A stretch of 64,000 bases of DNA. Origin: AC-56 sp963702195 (GTDB lineage Bacteria > Actinomycetota > Thermoleophilia > Solirubrobacterales > 70-9). The notes under the pieces were generated by a model. The model did not search any database. It saw only the letters and a list, made by a program, of their open reading frames with translations, and was not told the origin of the DNA. Location: positions 868,001 through 932,000 of the forward strand of contig OY969725.1 of NCBI GenBank assembly GCA_963702195.1, in the 5' to 3' direction. Positions 24,721-33,879 of this stretch are shown one piece after another. The translations under genes were made by a program, and so were the position numbers. The stretch's first letter is position 1; each line of letters begins with the position of its first letter.

Positions 24721-25767
24721 CTAGGTGGGCGCCTCGGAGGTGCTCGGAGTGGGGAGATCCCGCCAGACCGCGAAGGCCAGCAGGGCGATGGCGACGCCGA
24801 TCACGGTCCCAATGGCGCGCTCGTCGACGGCACTTACGGCGGACTCGCCGACCGCGTGCGACAGGGTCACGATGTAGGTGGTGATCGCGAACGTGAACAG
24901 CGCGTATTCGATCAGCAGCATCGCGTAGGCGAACGCCGCCGTGATCGTGATGATCGCGGTGTTGGCGAGCGCGTTCTCGCCGACGAGCACCGCAAGACCG
25001 GTGGCGAAGGCGAGCCCGAGGATCGTCCCGGCGATCCGCATCTCTACCCGCTCGTCGGTCTCTACGCGTCCCGGCTTGAGTACGAAGATCACCGTGAGCG
25101 GGATCCAGTAGCCGTGCCTGCCCAGGTGTACCACGTGATATGCGGCCACCGCCAGGCCCAGAGCACCACCCGCTCGGATCGCGTGGCGGAGGCTCGGCGA
25201 GCTCAGGTGGAGATTGGACCCGATCGTGGCGAGCGCGTCGCGCGCCCCGTCGATCGGATGGGCCCGCTCGAGCGAGCCCTGGATCAGGGCAACGATCAGC
25301 GACAGGGCGGCCTGCGCGAGGGCGCCCACGGCCCCGAGCACGAGGACCTGCGCCGTGTCGTGGATCTCCAGGGAGAGCCCCTGCGCGATGAGGAATGCGA
25401 TGACGACGTTCAGGGCGGCGATCGTCAGCCGCCGCGACACGGCCACCGAGAGCGCGGCCACGCCCGCGAACACCGCCATGCTGGGAACCGCAACCGCCGC
25501 CGAGTCCCCCGTGATGGCTCCGAGCGCCGCGGCGATCCCGATCAAGGGAGCGACGCCGAGCTGCCACCAGAATCGGGTGCCCGCCGGCGCCTCGAAGGCG
25601 ACGAAGCCCGTAACCGACGCGCCGACCGTCACCGCCCCGGTGACCGGCGTCTTCAGCTCCAGCTCGATCAGGGCGGCGATCCCGACCGGGATCGCGACCA
25701 GGAATCCGCGGCCAATCGACGGCGCCGCGGCGCCGCCCAGCCGCCAGCTCTCAGGGATCAGGGCGAT
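24721..25767 (-). CDS. FUSC-like integral membrane protein
   Basis: A 348-residue membrane protein with about ten hydrophobic segments in two halves separated by a soluble loop (HPIDGARDALATIGSNLHL near residue 190). The second half, with YWIPLTVIFVLKPGRVET and VEMRIAGTILGLAFATGLAV, resembles the FUSC/aromatic-acid exporter family. The conventional start GTG 25632 would remove the first helix, which is conserved in the paralog at 24309. The only in-frame codon at the homologous position is ATC 25767, six bases after a TAGCTT -10 element, so I place the start there. Function is probably efflux of small anionic compounds, by family analogy. Confidence 0.65.
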   Translation of the reverse strand: MALIPESWRLGGAAAPSIGRGFLVAIPVGIAALIELELKTPVTGAVTVGASVTGFVAFEAPAGTRFWWQLGVAPLIGIAAALGAITGDSAAVAVPSMAVFAGVAALSVAVSRRLTIAALNVVIAFLIAQGLSLEIHDTAQVLVLGAVGALAQAALSLIVALIQGSLERAHPIDGARDALATIGSNLHLSSPSLRHAIRAGGALGLAVAAYHVVHLGRHGYWIPLTVIFVLKPGRVETDERVEMRIAGTILGLAFATGLAVLVGENALANTAIITITAAFAYAMLLIEYALFTFAITTYIVTLSHAVGESAVSAVDERAIGTVIGVAIALLAFAVWRDLPTPSTSEAPT

Positions 25768-25773
25768 GTGCGC

Positions 25774-25779
25774 AAGCTA
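25774..25779 (-). promoter_or_regulatory. -10 element of a leaderless gene with ATC start
   Basis: TAGCTT on the minus strand ends six bases before the ATC at 25767. The paralogous gene has TAGGTT five bases before ATG at the matching place, so the promoter and start region are conserved between the copies while the start codon changed. Confidence 0.5.
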
Positions 25780-25863
25780 TTCGCTCGGGAGGCGGGGGGG
25801 TCACTCCATGCGCAGATGGGCAGTGAGGGGGGGCAGCCCCCGCCTCGCGGGGCCGTCGCTGCC

Positions 25864-27849
25864 CTACTTGCCGCAGAGGTTGCAGGCTCCAAAAGCGCCC
25901 GGATGCGCGAGCGGCACCTCGACGTACGATGCCGAGCTGGCGTTTCGCTGCACCTGGTAGACGCCGCCGGCGAGCTTCGCGACCTGGGCGGGGGACGGGA
26001 GCAGGTGGGGACTGTCGGAGGTTGTGATGGTCAGGCGGAGCCTGTGGCCCGGCGCGATCTCGGCGAGGGTGGGGAAGATCTCGATGTCGTAGCGGGTCAC
26101 CTTGCCGGGGGTCACGGGCTTCACGGAGCTCTTCCTGTACGGGTGGTAGGGCATGGTGGGGTTCCCGCCTGGAGCCCGCCAGGTGCGCGCGCGGTCGAGC
26201 TTGCGGAACGAGCCGAGCAGGGCGCCCGACGTGAGCGGGGTGGAGGTGCCGGTGGGCGAGACGTCCTCGAGCGTCGCCACGAGCTCCGTCTCGGGCCGCG
26301 TCGAGGTGGCGTAGATGCGGGCGGCGATGGGGCCGTCGAGGACCTTCGGGCCGTCGAAGGGCGCGGTCGTGTAGGTGAGTGCGCCGGGCCCGGTCTGGAG
26401 AGTTCGATCGTCGGTGGTGCAGCGGTCCTCGGGAGCCTGCGCCGTCTCCAGGGCGAACGCGAGGGCGCCCATGCTCCACTGCTCGGTGCCGCGCGAGCAG
26501 GGGCTCGTGGCCCCGAGGAAGGCGACCGGATCGGCGCCCTTGGCATCGCTGGGGGGGTCCGGCGTCAGCGTGCCGTCATTCGTCGAGGGGGCGTGGCTTC
26601 CACTGGGCCCTGACCCGAGATAGAGGGGGCGGGGGTGGCCCTCGGGGAAGGGATAGCGCTTCGCGTCGACCCACCGGTTCGCGCCGAGCTCGTACGCATG
26701 GATCGGATTCCGGACCGACATGATGCCTGTCCTCCGTCCCTCGAGCCAGTGGTCGAACCAGGCGAGCTCGATCGGGTAGATGTCGATCCCGGCGCCCGCG
26801 TTCAGGTGGTACCAGGGGCCGAAGAGCAGCTGGTAGCGGGGCGTGGGCTTCTGGTCGGGGCGCATCGGCGCCTCGGCGTTGCGCCCGGCGTGGAGGTTCT
26901 GGAGGCCCGAGTAGTTCATCGGCCCGCCGCGCTGGAAGAGGTCGAACCAGCCGCCGACCATGAACGCCGGGATCCGGTTGTCGATGACGTCGTCGAGCAT
27001 GGAGCGAGGGCTCCGCTTCCGCCAGTACTTGCCCGCGTAGGCCTGGTCGCCACCGGTGAGGACGCTGATCACCTGCGCGGCGCTGTAGGAGAGCAGGCTC
27101 GGAGCGTGCTCGGATTCGACCCGGATCAGGTCCGCGATGTTCGTGGGGTTCTCGATCGCGGGATTGACGAGGTGGAGGCCGCCGAAGATCGTGAACACGA
27201 CGAGCAGGTCGAACTCGCCGTCGGCGATGCCGCCCATGAACGCCGTGTCCCGGTAGGTGTCGTTGGCCGCGACGATCGGGAAGAGGGCCTTCAGCGGCGA
27301 GTGGCGCCCGAGGTGCTCGGCCGTGAGGAACTCGTTGATGCCCATGTAGGAGGGCCCGTAGAGGCCGACGTGCCCGTTGGCGTGGGGGAGGTCCGCGGCC
27401 CAGCGCACGAGGGCAGCGCCGTCGCGGCCCTGCACCGGGTCGAAGAGGCCGAAGGTGCCGTGGGAGTCGCCGGTGCCACGGACGTCGGCGACGACGTCGA
27501 TGTACCCGCGCTTGATCATGTAGGGAACCGGGCCCGCCTCGGTGGCCGCCTGCGGCCCGGTGTCCTGGCCGCTGGCCAAGCCGACCGAGTCCTTGCCGTA
27601 CGGCGTCTGCACCATGATCACGGGGAACCTGCCGCCGGCGGGAGCGCCGGTCGAAAGGTCGGTCGGGTAGTAGACGTTCGCGCGCAGGACCGTGCCGTCC
27701 CGCATCTGCACCGGGACGTTCTTGCGCTCGCCCACGCCGTAGCGCTCGGCACCGGGCTTCCAGGCCAGGGCGGGCGCCGAGAGAAGCGTGAGCGCGGCGG
27801 AGGTTGTCAGGAGCGCTGCGAGTGCTGCGATGGCGCGGCGCTGGGCCAA
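25864..27849 (-). CDS. Secreted CocE/NonD-family hydrolase
   Basis: A 661-residue exported enzyme of the X-Pro dipeptidyl-peptidase (S15)/cocaine-esterase family. A signal peptide covers about residues 1 to 27. The catalytic domain shows VQTPYGKDS, DVRGTGDSHGTF and LYGPSYMGINEF (nucleophile Ser near residue 190); the C-terminal third is the jelly-roll domain with GHRLRLTITTSD. It should cleave peptides or esters outside the cell. TTG 27849 lies four bases after the stop of the upstream DUF6351 gene, so the two are co-transcribed and probably act in the same catabolic task. Confidence 0.85.
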   Translation of the reverse strand: MAQRRAIAALAALLTTSAALTLLSAPALAWKPGAERYGVGERKNVPVQMRDGTVLRANVYYPTDLSTGAPAGGRFPVIMVQTPYGKDSVGLASGQDTGPQAATEAGPVPYMIKRGYIDVVADVRGTGDSHGTFGLFDPVQGRDGAALVRWAADLPHANGHVGLYGPSYMGINEFLTAEHLGRHSPLKALFPIVAANDTYRDTAFMGGIADGEFDLLVVFTIFGGLHLVNPAIENPTNIADLIRVESEHAPSLLSYSAAQVISVLTGGDQAYAGKYWRKRSPRSMLDDVIDNRIPAFMVGGWFDLFQRGGPMNYSGLQNLHAGRNAEAPMRPDQKPTPRYQLLFGPWYHLNAGAGIDIYPIELAWFDHWLEGRRTGIMSVRNPIHAYELGANRWVDAKRYPFPEGHPRPLYLGSGPSGSHAPSTNDGTLTPDPPSDAKGADPVAFLGATSPCSRGTEQWSMGALAFALETAQAPEDRCTTDDRTLQTGPGALTYTTAPFDGPKVLDGPIAARIYATSTRPETELVATLEDVSPTGTSTPLTSGALLGSFRKLDRARTWRAPGGNPTMPYHPYRKSSVKPVTPGKVTRYDIEIFPTLAEIAPGHRLRLTITTSDSPHLLPSPAQVAKLAGGVYQVQRNASSASYVEVPLAHPGAFGACNLCGK

Positions 27850-27853
27850 CGCG

Positions 27854-30175
27854 TCAGCCGCTCGCCTTGCGCCAGGAGGAGAACGACCCGCTCGTCCACC
27901 CGCCACCCGACCTCGCGGGAGCCGGCCCCAGGGACTCGCCGCCGTAAACGACCCTGCCGTCGGGCCGCTGGTAGGTCCGCCAGGGAATCGTGTCCTGCTG
28001 GGAGACGCCGGGCTTGCTCCAGTCGCAGACTCCGGTCGGGAAGGCATGCCGCAGGGCCGCCCATTGTGGGTCCGTGAAGCCGGTTGGGTAATAGTCGCTG
28101 CGGCGAAGCGGCTTGAGCTGGCAGCGTTCCTTGTCGGTCGCAACGCTCTCGCCCGCGACCGTGGCCGGCGTCCCGAAGCGGGTCTGAACGTCCTTCAGCT
28201 TGCACACCGGGCCGACGCCGGGAACGGCGATCTTCGCCACGCCGGGGATCGAGGAGCACTGGTCGTGGATGTCGGCCGGGCGGTCCCTCGAGACCTTGGT
28301 CGCCAGCGCCAGGTTGCGGTGGTCGCGCTGCACCGCCGAGAGCCAGCGATCCATCGCCTTGAGCCCCTGGGTCGTGTAGCGGGGATCGCCGATCAGCGGT
28401 GTCTGCCCGAACCAGATCACCTGGTTGCGCGGCAGATGGCCCTCCACCTGCTCGAGCCTGGCCCGAATCGCCCACGAGCGGTAGGCGTCGTGGAACGCGC
28501 CCGGGTCCGGCCCGCGCAGGTCGATGATCGCCGTCCCGGTCAGGTTGTTGGTTTCGTTGACGCCGCCTGAGCGGTAGACGTTGCGCAGCGCCGGCTGGGT
28601 GGCGTCGCTTCGCTGCGGGATCGGGTTGAGGTCGATGTCGGCGCCGCCGATCTTGGAGTTGAGGTCAACGAACTGCGCCGGGCTGATCTCGCCGCGCTCG
28701 AGCGCCGCGAGCCCGAACTGGACGCCCACGTCGCCGATGGGCAACCCGGCGAACCCGTGCCCGAGGGCGGTCTCCTGCGGCGTCCAAACGCTCTGCGGGC
28801 GCCGGCCCATGACGTTGACCATGTAATCGGCGAGCGTGCACCTGATGCCGTCCGGATTGGTCTGCGCGTTGTAGTCGTCGGACGAGGAGACGCCCGCGCA
28901 TCCACTGGACGGGTCGGCGAGGGCCGTCCAGTAGATGGAGTCGAAGACGATCGCGTTGACGTGATTGGGGTGGCCCTCAACCGCGGCTATCTGTGTCGGG
29001 GTCCAGACGATGCCCGTCCCCCATTTCGCCGGGTGCTCGAAGTAGCCGCGGTCGAAGTGGTAGGCGGCGAGCTGCTGGCCCGTCGACCACGCGTCGGGGA
29101 ACGAGCACTGCGGCAGGATGCCCTGGTAGATGCCGGGGTAGGCGTTGGCGACCTGCTGCTGGACGAGCGAGCCGCCGGAGCATCCCGTTCCGATCGTGTA
29201 GCGCAGGGTCCCGTAGGACTCGACCAGGTGCTCCTTGGCCATGACCAGCGACTCCGCCTCGGTGGCCAGGTTGCAGTTGTGCCCGGCGTTGTCGAGGGCG
29301 GTGGACATCACGGCGAATCCCATGCCCAGCGCAGTCGTCGGGCTGGAGGTCGACCCGCCGCCGCCCACCGCCACGGTGTCGCTGGTGACGCTCGGCGCGT
29401 CCGCGCTCCGATGGTCGATCCCGCAGCTCGCGCCGTGGGTGATCAGAAGCTTGTGGTTGAACTGCGGCTGCGGGTTCCAGGCAGTCCACGGCTTGCCGGG
29501 CTGAAACAGCGCCGCGATCTTGTACTGGTCGCGGTCCTGGTAGCCGGCCTCGACCCGGACGATGAAGGGGACGGTCTTGCCCGTCTGCGTCGTGGTCTTG
29601 GCGACGTCGGACGGCGGGTTGCTCGGATCGTACGGATGCATCCCGCCGTCCACCGACGAGCGGTACTCGTAGTCGTAGGTCGCCGGGGCGTTGCACTTGG
29701 GGTTGTGGGACCCGTTCTGGCACACCCACGGCTCGACCTGCGGCCCGGAGAAGACCGGGCCGCCGTTCGGATGATTTCGAATCGCGACCCGGTCGGATGC
29801 TGAGCCGGGGGCGCTGGCCGACAGCACGTTTCGGCCGCGCCGCAGGCCCTGGACCTCACCCTCGTAGCGCCCGTCGGCTCGCTTGGCGAACTGGTCGCTG
29901 ACGTTCGAGCCGTTCAGCTTCATCTTGACCGCAGAAGCCCGCACGCCCTTCGGGAGATCGACGACCACCAGGGCGTCGCCGCCCGAGATCAGGTCAGCCC
30001 GGTTGGAGACGATGTGGATATGGAGCGAACCGGATGGGCCTGCGGTCGCACCACTGGGAACGGCGCAGGCCGCGACGAGCAGGCACAGGGCCAGCGCCCC
30101 CCGCGCGCGAACAGGGATGTGCCTCCGATCCTCCACGATCGCGATGGCGGACCGTAGCGCTGGGCGGCGGCGCAT
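27854..30175 (-). CDS. Secreted DUF6351 family alpha/beta-hydrolase-like protein
   Basis: A 773-residue exported protein. A hydrophobic segment at about residues 26 to 45 acts as signal peptide. An N-terminal sandwich domain (about 50 to 150) precedes a large alpha/beta-hydrolase-like domain, with THGASCGIDHRS and IGTGCSGGSLVQQQ near residue 335, where the Ser sits in the nucleophile-elbow position. This organisation fits DUF6351, distantly related to tannase/feruloyl esterases. ATG 30175 is used; no ribosome binding site is obvious. It is followed by the CocE-type gene. Confidence 0.8.
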   Translation of the reverse strand: MRRRPALRSAIAIVEDRRHIPVRARGALALCLLVAACAVPSGATAGPSGSLHIHIVSNRADLISGGDALVVVDLPKGVRASAVKMKLNGSNVSDQFAKRADGRYEGEVQGLRRGRNVLSASAPGSASDRVAIRNHPNGGPVFSGPQVEPWVCQNGSHNPKCNAPATYDYEYRSSVDGGMHPYDPSNPPSDVAKTTTQTGKTVPFIVRVEAGYQDRDQYKIAALFQPGKPWTAWNPQPQFNHKLLITHGASCGIDHRSADAPSVTSDTVAVGGGGSTSSPTTALGMGFAVMSTALDNAGHNCNLATEAESLVMAKEHLVESYGTLRYTIGTGCSGGSLVQQQVANAYPGIYQGILPQCSFPDAWSTGQQLAAYHFDRGYFEHPAKWGTGIVWTPTQIAAVEGHPNHVNAIVFDSIYWTALADPSSGCAGVSSSDDYNAQTNPDGIRCTLADYMVNVMGRRPQSVWTPQETALGHGFAGLPIGDVGVQFGLAALERGEISPAQFVDLNSKIGGADIDLNPIPQRSDATQPALRNVYRSGGVNETNNLTGTAIIDLRGPDPGAFHDAYRSWAIRARLEQVEGHLPRNQVIWFGQTPLIGDPRYTTQGLKAMDRWLSAVQRDHRNLALATKVSRDRPADIHDQCSSIPGVAKIAVPGVGPVCKLKDVQTRFGTPATVAGESVATDKERCQLKPLRRSDYYPTGFTDPQWAALRHAFPTGVCDWSKPGVSQQDTIPWRTYQRPDGRVVYGGESLGPAPARSGGGWTSGSFSSWRKASG

Positions 30176-30289
30176 GCGCCGGTTCGTCCCTTTAGCTCTT
30201 GCTCAGAGCGGAGCACCAGGATTTGTCAGGTGATCTTCGCTCGCGGGGCCGAAACGGGAGTACCCTGGTCCCGGAGGAATTTGCACCGC

Positions 30290-30457
30290 ATGAGCTCTTC
30301 GCACGGCCCCGAGATCAGCGCCTGGAGCGGCGGGATCTGCCTGCTGCTGGGCCTGGCGACCATCACCCACGGTTCCGAGCAGGCCGGGCTCCTCCTGGTG
30401 GGAGGAGCGGTGCTGCTCTTCATCTGGGCTGCATTCCTCGGACGCGCGGGAGGCTGA
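30290..30457 (+). CDS. Small two-helix membrane protein
   Basis: A 55-residue protein with two hydrophobic helices (about residues 13 to 26 and 31 to 48) joined by a short polar turn, ending in FLGRAGG. GGAGGA upstream of ATG 30290 and a TACCCT -10 element about 30 bases upstream support expression. It ends four bases before the acyl-CoA desaturase gene and is co-transcribed with it, so it may assist that enzyme in the membrane; this is inference from position. Confidence 0.6.
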   Translation: MSSSHGPEISAWSGGICLLLGLATITHGSEQAGLLLVGGAVLLFIWAAFLGRAGG

Positions 30458-30461
30458 GCTG

Positions 30462-31451
30462 ATGTCCGGGGACCAGGGCCTCACCGCCGTTGGCGGCGGA
30501 TCAGCCCAGGCCGCCCCCGGGATCCGGGGCCGCCCCTCAGCGGCCATCAAGCCGTGCGAGCACGAGACGCTGGACCGGATCATCACGGGCCTCGTCACGG
30601 TCGTTCCGATCCTGCTCCTGGGCCTGGCCGCATGGCAAGCCTGGAGCGAGGCCCTCCGGTGGAGCGACCTCGCCGTGCTCGGCCTCCTCTACGTTCTCAC
30701 CGCGCTCGGCATCACGGTCGGCTTCCATCGCCTCCTGACGCACCGGAGCTTCGCGACGACCCCGTGGCTTCGCGGTGTCTTCGCCGCCCTCGGCTCAGCG
30801 GCGATCGAGGGACCGGCGATCTCCTGGGTCGCGGATCACCGCAAGCACCACGCGTGCTCGGACCGAGAGGGCGACCCGCACAGCCCCCACGTCGGCCACG
30901 GCGACGGTCTGCTCGGGTCCCTGCGGGGGCTCTACCACGCACACGTCGGCTGGCTCTTCATCCACACTCAGCGCGGCTCGCAGGAGCGGTTCGCGCCGGA
31001 TCTCCTCGCCGATCCCGTCGTTCGGTTCATCGACCGAACCTTCATCCTGTGGGCGCTGGTCGGGCTCGCGATTCCGTTCGGGCTCGGGGTGGCGATCGGA
31101 GGGACGGTCGCTGCCGGCTTGACCGCCCTACTCTGGGGCGGCGCGGTCCGCGTGTTCGTGCTCCATCACGTCACCTACAGCGTGAACTCCCTGTGTCACA
31201 TGTTCGGCCGCCGGCCGTATGAGACCAAGGACGAGTCGCGCAACCTCGCGTGGCTGGCTCTCCCCACCTTCGGCGAGGCATGGCACAACAACCATCATGC
31301 GTTTCCCACGTCCGCCGCGCACGGGCTCGGCAGATGGCAGATCGATCCGTCCGCGCTGCTGATCGCCGCCATGGAGAAGGTGGGCCTGGCGTGGGACGTG
31401 GTGAGGCCGACGCCCGCTCGCCGGGCGGCCAAGGTCTCCTCTTCCCTTTAG
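30462..31451 (+). CDS. Stearoyl-CoA-type delta-9 desaturase
   Basis: A 329-residue membrane di-iron desaturase of the SCD/DesC type. The histidine boxes are HRLLTH (about residue 89), HRKHH (about 127) and HNNHH (about 275), with four membrane helices in the usual two pairs. It introduces a double bond into saturated acyl chains to adjust membrane fluidity. GGAGG precedes ATG 30462. A cold-shock gene faces it across a strong terminator. It is unrelated in sequence to the DesA3-like enzyme at 22951. Confidence 0.92.
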   Translation: MSGDQGLTAVGGGSAQAAPGIRGRPSAAIKPCEHETLDRIITGLVTVVPILLLGLAAWQAWSEALRWSDLAVLGLLYVLTALGITVGFHRLLTHRSFATTPWLRGVFAALGSAAIEGPAISWVADHRKHHACSDREGDPHSPHVGHGDGLLGSLRGLYHAHVGWLFIHTQRGSQERFAPDLLADPVVRFIDRTFILWALVGLAIPFGLGVAIGGTVAAGLTALLWGGAVRVFVLHHVTYSVNSLCHMFGRRPYETKDESRNLAWLALPTFGEAWHNNHHAFPTSAAHGLGRWQIDPSALLIAAMEKVGLAWDVVRPTPARRAAKVSSSL

Positions 31452-31461
31452 CCCTGAACGA

Positions 31462-31489
31462 CCGAGGGCCCGCCGAAGCGGGCCCTCGG
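31462..31489. terminator. Strong bidirectional terminator hairpin
   Basis: A perfect 12-base-pair stem (CCGAGGGCCCGC with GCGGGCCCTCGG) closes a CGAA tetraloop, ten bases after the desaturase stop and before the convergent cold-shock gene. It should terminate both transcripts even without a long T tract. Confidence 0.8.
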
Positions 31490-31515
31490 GCCGAAAGATC
31501 CGTGGATCGCTATCG

Positions 31516-31719
31516 CTACAGCGGCTGGACGCTGACGGCGCGCGGCCCCTTCGGGCCGGCCTCGGACTCAAACGAGACCTTGGCGCCCTCGGCGAGAGTG
31601 CGGAAGCCCTCCGAGTTGATCGCGCTCTGATGCACGAACAGGTCGGAGGAGCCGTCATCGGGAGTGATGAAACCGAACCCCTTCTCGTCGCTGAACCACT
31701 TCACTGTGCCAGTTGGCAT
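31516..31719 (-). CDS. Cold-shock protein, first copy
   Basis: A 67-residue single cold-shock domain protein with the RNA-binding motifs KGFGFITP (about residues 13 to 20) and DLFVHQSAI (about 27 to 35). It binds single-stranded nucleic acid as an RNA chaperone. GGAGG five bases before ATG 31719 fixes the start. A leader of about 100 bases precedes the gene (31720-31837), as is common for cold-induced csp genes. A second copy lies at 40853-41056. Confidence 0.95.
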   Translation of the reverse strand: MPTGTVKWFSDEKGFGFITPDDGSSDLFVHQSAINSEGFRTLAEGAKVSFESEAGPKGPRAVSVQPL

Positions 31720-31837
31720 CTGATCCTCCATCGGTTTGTGCCGCGACCGCGGAGGCATGAAGCCAACGTCGAGAGCGCTAACACGATTTCCGGGTCATTC
31801 CCGGTCCAATTACGCGCGGAAAGGTAGCAAGCCCCGG

Positions 31838-32212
31838 CTAGGAGAGGTCGTCCTCGGCGAGCTGGACGTAGAACGTTCGGGTCATCTCGGGCTCGATCAC
31901 CGCGTCGATCCGGCTCCGTCGCCGGAGTTGCTCGTCGGCCACCTCTCCCAGGTGCTCGTCGTCGGGTTCCTCGGCGGCCTCGGCGCGCTCCTCGCCCGAA
32001 GCCTCGAGGCCGACCTGTGCAAGGAGCGCCTCGCCCTGCTCCGGGCTGATGTCGGAGAAGCCGATCGTGACGATCTCCCGAGGGTCGTCCATCCGCCGCG
32101 CGGTCACGACGCGGGTGGGCCAGCCGAAGCCCTTCTCCGGGAACCATGCCTCGCGGAAGTCCTCGTAGGTCTTACCCTCGCGGAGCCGGCGAACGAGTAT
32201 CGAGACGATCAC
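31838..32212 (-). CDS. Small soluble protein of unknown function
   Basis: A 124-residue protein starting MIVSILVRRLREGKTYEDFREAWF, which looks like the first strand and helix of a dimeric alpha-beta barrel; the middle carries a very acidic stretch (about residues 72 to 92). No family is recognised with confidence. TAGGGT (32220-32225) lies seven bases before GTG 32212 with no ribosome binding site, so the transcript appears leaderless. It is divergent from the GH44 gene, and their promoters lie only about 20 bases apart. Confidence 0.65.
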   Translation of the reverse strand: MIVSILVRRLREGKTYEDFREAWFPEKGFGWPTRVVTARRMDDPREIVTIGFSDISPEQGEALLAQVGLEASGEERAEAAEEPDDEHLGEVADEQLRRRSRIDAVIEPEMTRTFYVQLAEDDLS

Positions 32213-32256
32213 CGCGCCGACCCTACCCCAGTCCGGGCAGCGCTACGATCGGCGCC

Positions 32257-33879
32257 ATGCGCGGGACCCGCTGGGCATGGAGGCTCGCGGCGGCGGCATC
32301 GATGCTGGCCGCCGGGTCGGCCGCGCCGTCGACCGTCCTCGCCGCCAGTCCGGGTCCCGCGCTCGCCGTCAACGGCGGCGCCGGCCATCGCCCGATCAGC
32401 CCCTACATCTACGGGATGAACTTCGCCAGCGCGGGGCTCGCGAACCAGCTCGATCTGCCGGTCGACCGGTGGGGTGGGAACACAACCGACACCTACAACT
32501 GGAAGATCGGCTCGTCCAACACGGGCAACGACTACTTCTTCGAGAACATCCCGGACTGCTTCGACGCCCCGACGTACACGTGCGACGACGGGCCCAAGTA
32601 CGGCTACCGGCGGTTCATTCAGAAGGACCGCTCGATCGGCGCGCAGAGCCTGATGACGCTGCCGATGACGGGCTGGGTGGCCAAGGACGGAAGGGCCAAC
32701 CACCCGTTCACCTGCGGCTTTCCGAGGTCGGTGTGGGCCGACCAGACCGCATTCGATCCGTACGACACGCGCTGCGGCAACGGTGAGAAGGCGGCCGGCG
32801 GGCTCGTTCCGAGCAACCCGAGCCGCGATGGGATGAAGATCGGCCCGTCGTTCGACGGCGGCTGGGTCCGGAAGCTCAAGAGTCTCTATGGCCCGGCACA
32901 GAAAGGCGGGGTTCGCTTCTACGAGCTCGGCAACGAGCCGGGCCTCTGGAACAGCACCCACCGCGACATGCACCCTGCCCCTGAGACCTACGACGAGCTG
33001 TGGCAGAAGACACGCGACTACGGCGCCGCCGTGCGGGCGGCCGATCCGAGCGCCAGGATCCTCGGGTTCTCGGAGTGGGGGTGGCCCAACTACTTCTGCA
33101 GCGCCGCCGACCACATCGACAGCGGCTGCTTCCCAAGCTCTCCCGACCGCGCCAAGCATGGCGGGACGGCCCTGGTCGAGTGGCTGCTGCGGAAGCTGCG
33201 TTCCTATCAGCAGGCGCACGGCACCCGGCTCGTCGACTACCTCGACCTCCACTACTACGCGCAGGGCGGGCACAGCATCGACGTCACTCGGTCCCTGTGG
33301 GACCCGACCTACACCGACCCGAGTTGGATCAAGAGCAAGATCCAGCTGCTCCCGCGGATGAAGAAGTGGGTGGCGCACGACTACCCGGCCACCAAGATCT
33401 CGCTCAGCGAGTACAACCTGTCTCTTCCCGGCGTCGGCTCGTTGACCAACGCGCTCATCGAGGCCGACACGCTCGGCATCTTCGCCCGGCAGGGCCTGGA
33501 CCTCGCAACCTTCTGGCCGATGCCCGACGACGGGTCGCTGATCGACGACGCGTTCCGGATCTACCGCGACTACAACGGCCACGGCGCCAAGTTCGGCAAC
33601 ACCTGGGTGCGGTCGACCAGCGCGAACCAGGGCAAGGTGGCCGTCTACGGAGCGCGGCGCTCGAGCGACGGCGCCTACACCATCCTGGTGATCAACAAGA
33701 CCGGCACCGCGCTTCAGAGTCCTCTCTCGCTTTCCGGGGTCTCCCCGGCCGGCAAGGCGCAGGTCTGGAGATGGACCGGCGGCGCGATCAACCGGATGAG
33801 CGATCGCACCGTCCCCGCGGGCGGGTTCGGCGCGACCTACCCGGGCCAGTCGCTGACGATGTACGTGATCCCCACCTAG
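32257..33879 (+). CDS. Secreted GH44-family glycoside hydrolase
   Basis: A 540-residue exported enzyme. The signal peptide covers about residues 1 to 29. The catalytic TIM barrel shows the GH44 hallmarks RWGGNTTDTYNWKIGSSN near residue 70, YELGNEPGLWN near 225 (acid/base Glu), and ISLSEYN near 388 (nucleophile Glu), followed by a C-terminal beta-sandwich. GH44 enzymes are endoglucanases or xyloglucanases, so this cell likely attacks plant beta-glucans. TACGAT (32244-32249) is seven bases before ATG 32257, a leaderless start. The end overlaps the convergent gene by four bases. Confidence 0.9.
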   Translation: MRGTRWAWRLAAAASMLAAGSAAPSTVLAASPGPALAVNGGAGHRPISPYIYGMNFASAGLANQLDLPVDRWGGNTTDTYNWKIGSSNTGNDYFFENIPDCFDAPTYTCDDGPKYGYRRFIQKDRSIGAQSLMTLPMTGWVAKDGRANHPFTCGFPRSVWADQTAFDPYDTRCGNGEKAAGGLVPSNPSRDGMKIGPSFDGGWVRKLKSLYGPAQKGGVRFYELGNEPGLWNSTHRDMHPAPETYDELWQKTRDYGAAVRAADPSARILGFSEWGWPNYFCSAADHIDSGCFPSSPDRAKHGGTALVEWLLRKLRSYQQAHGTRLVDYLDLHYYAQGGHSIDVTRSLWDPTYTDPSWIKSKIQLLPRMKKWVAHDYPATKISLSEYNLSLPGVGSLTNALIEADTLGIFARQGLDLATFWPMPDDGSLIDDAFRIYRDYNGHGAKFGNTWVRSTSANQGKVAVYGARRSSDGAYTILVINKTGTALQSPLSLSGVSPAGKAQVWRWTGGAINRMSDRTVPAGGFGATYPGQSLTMYVIPT

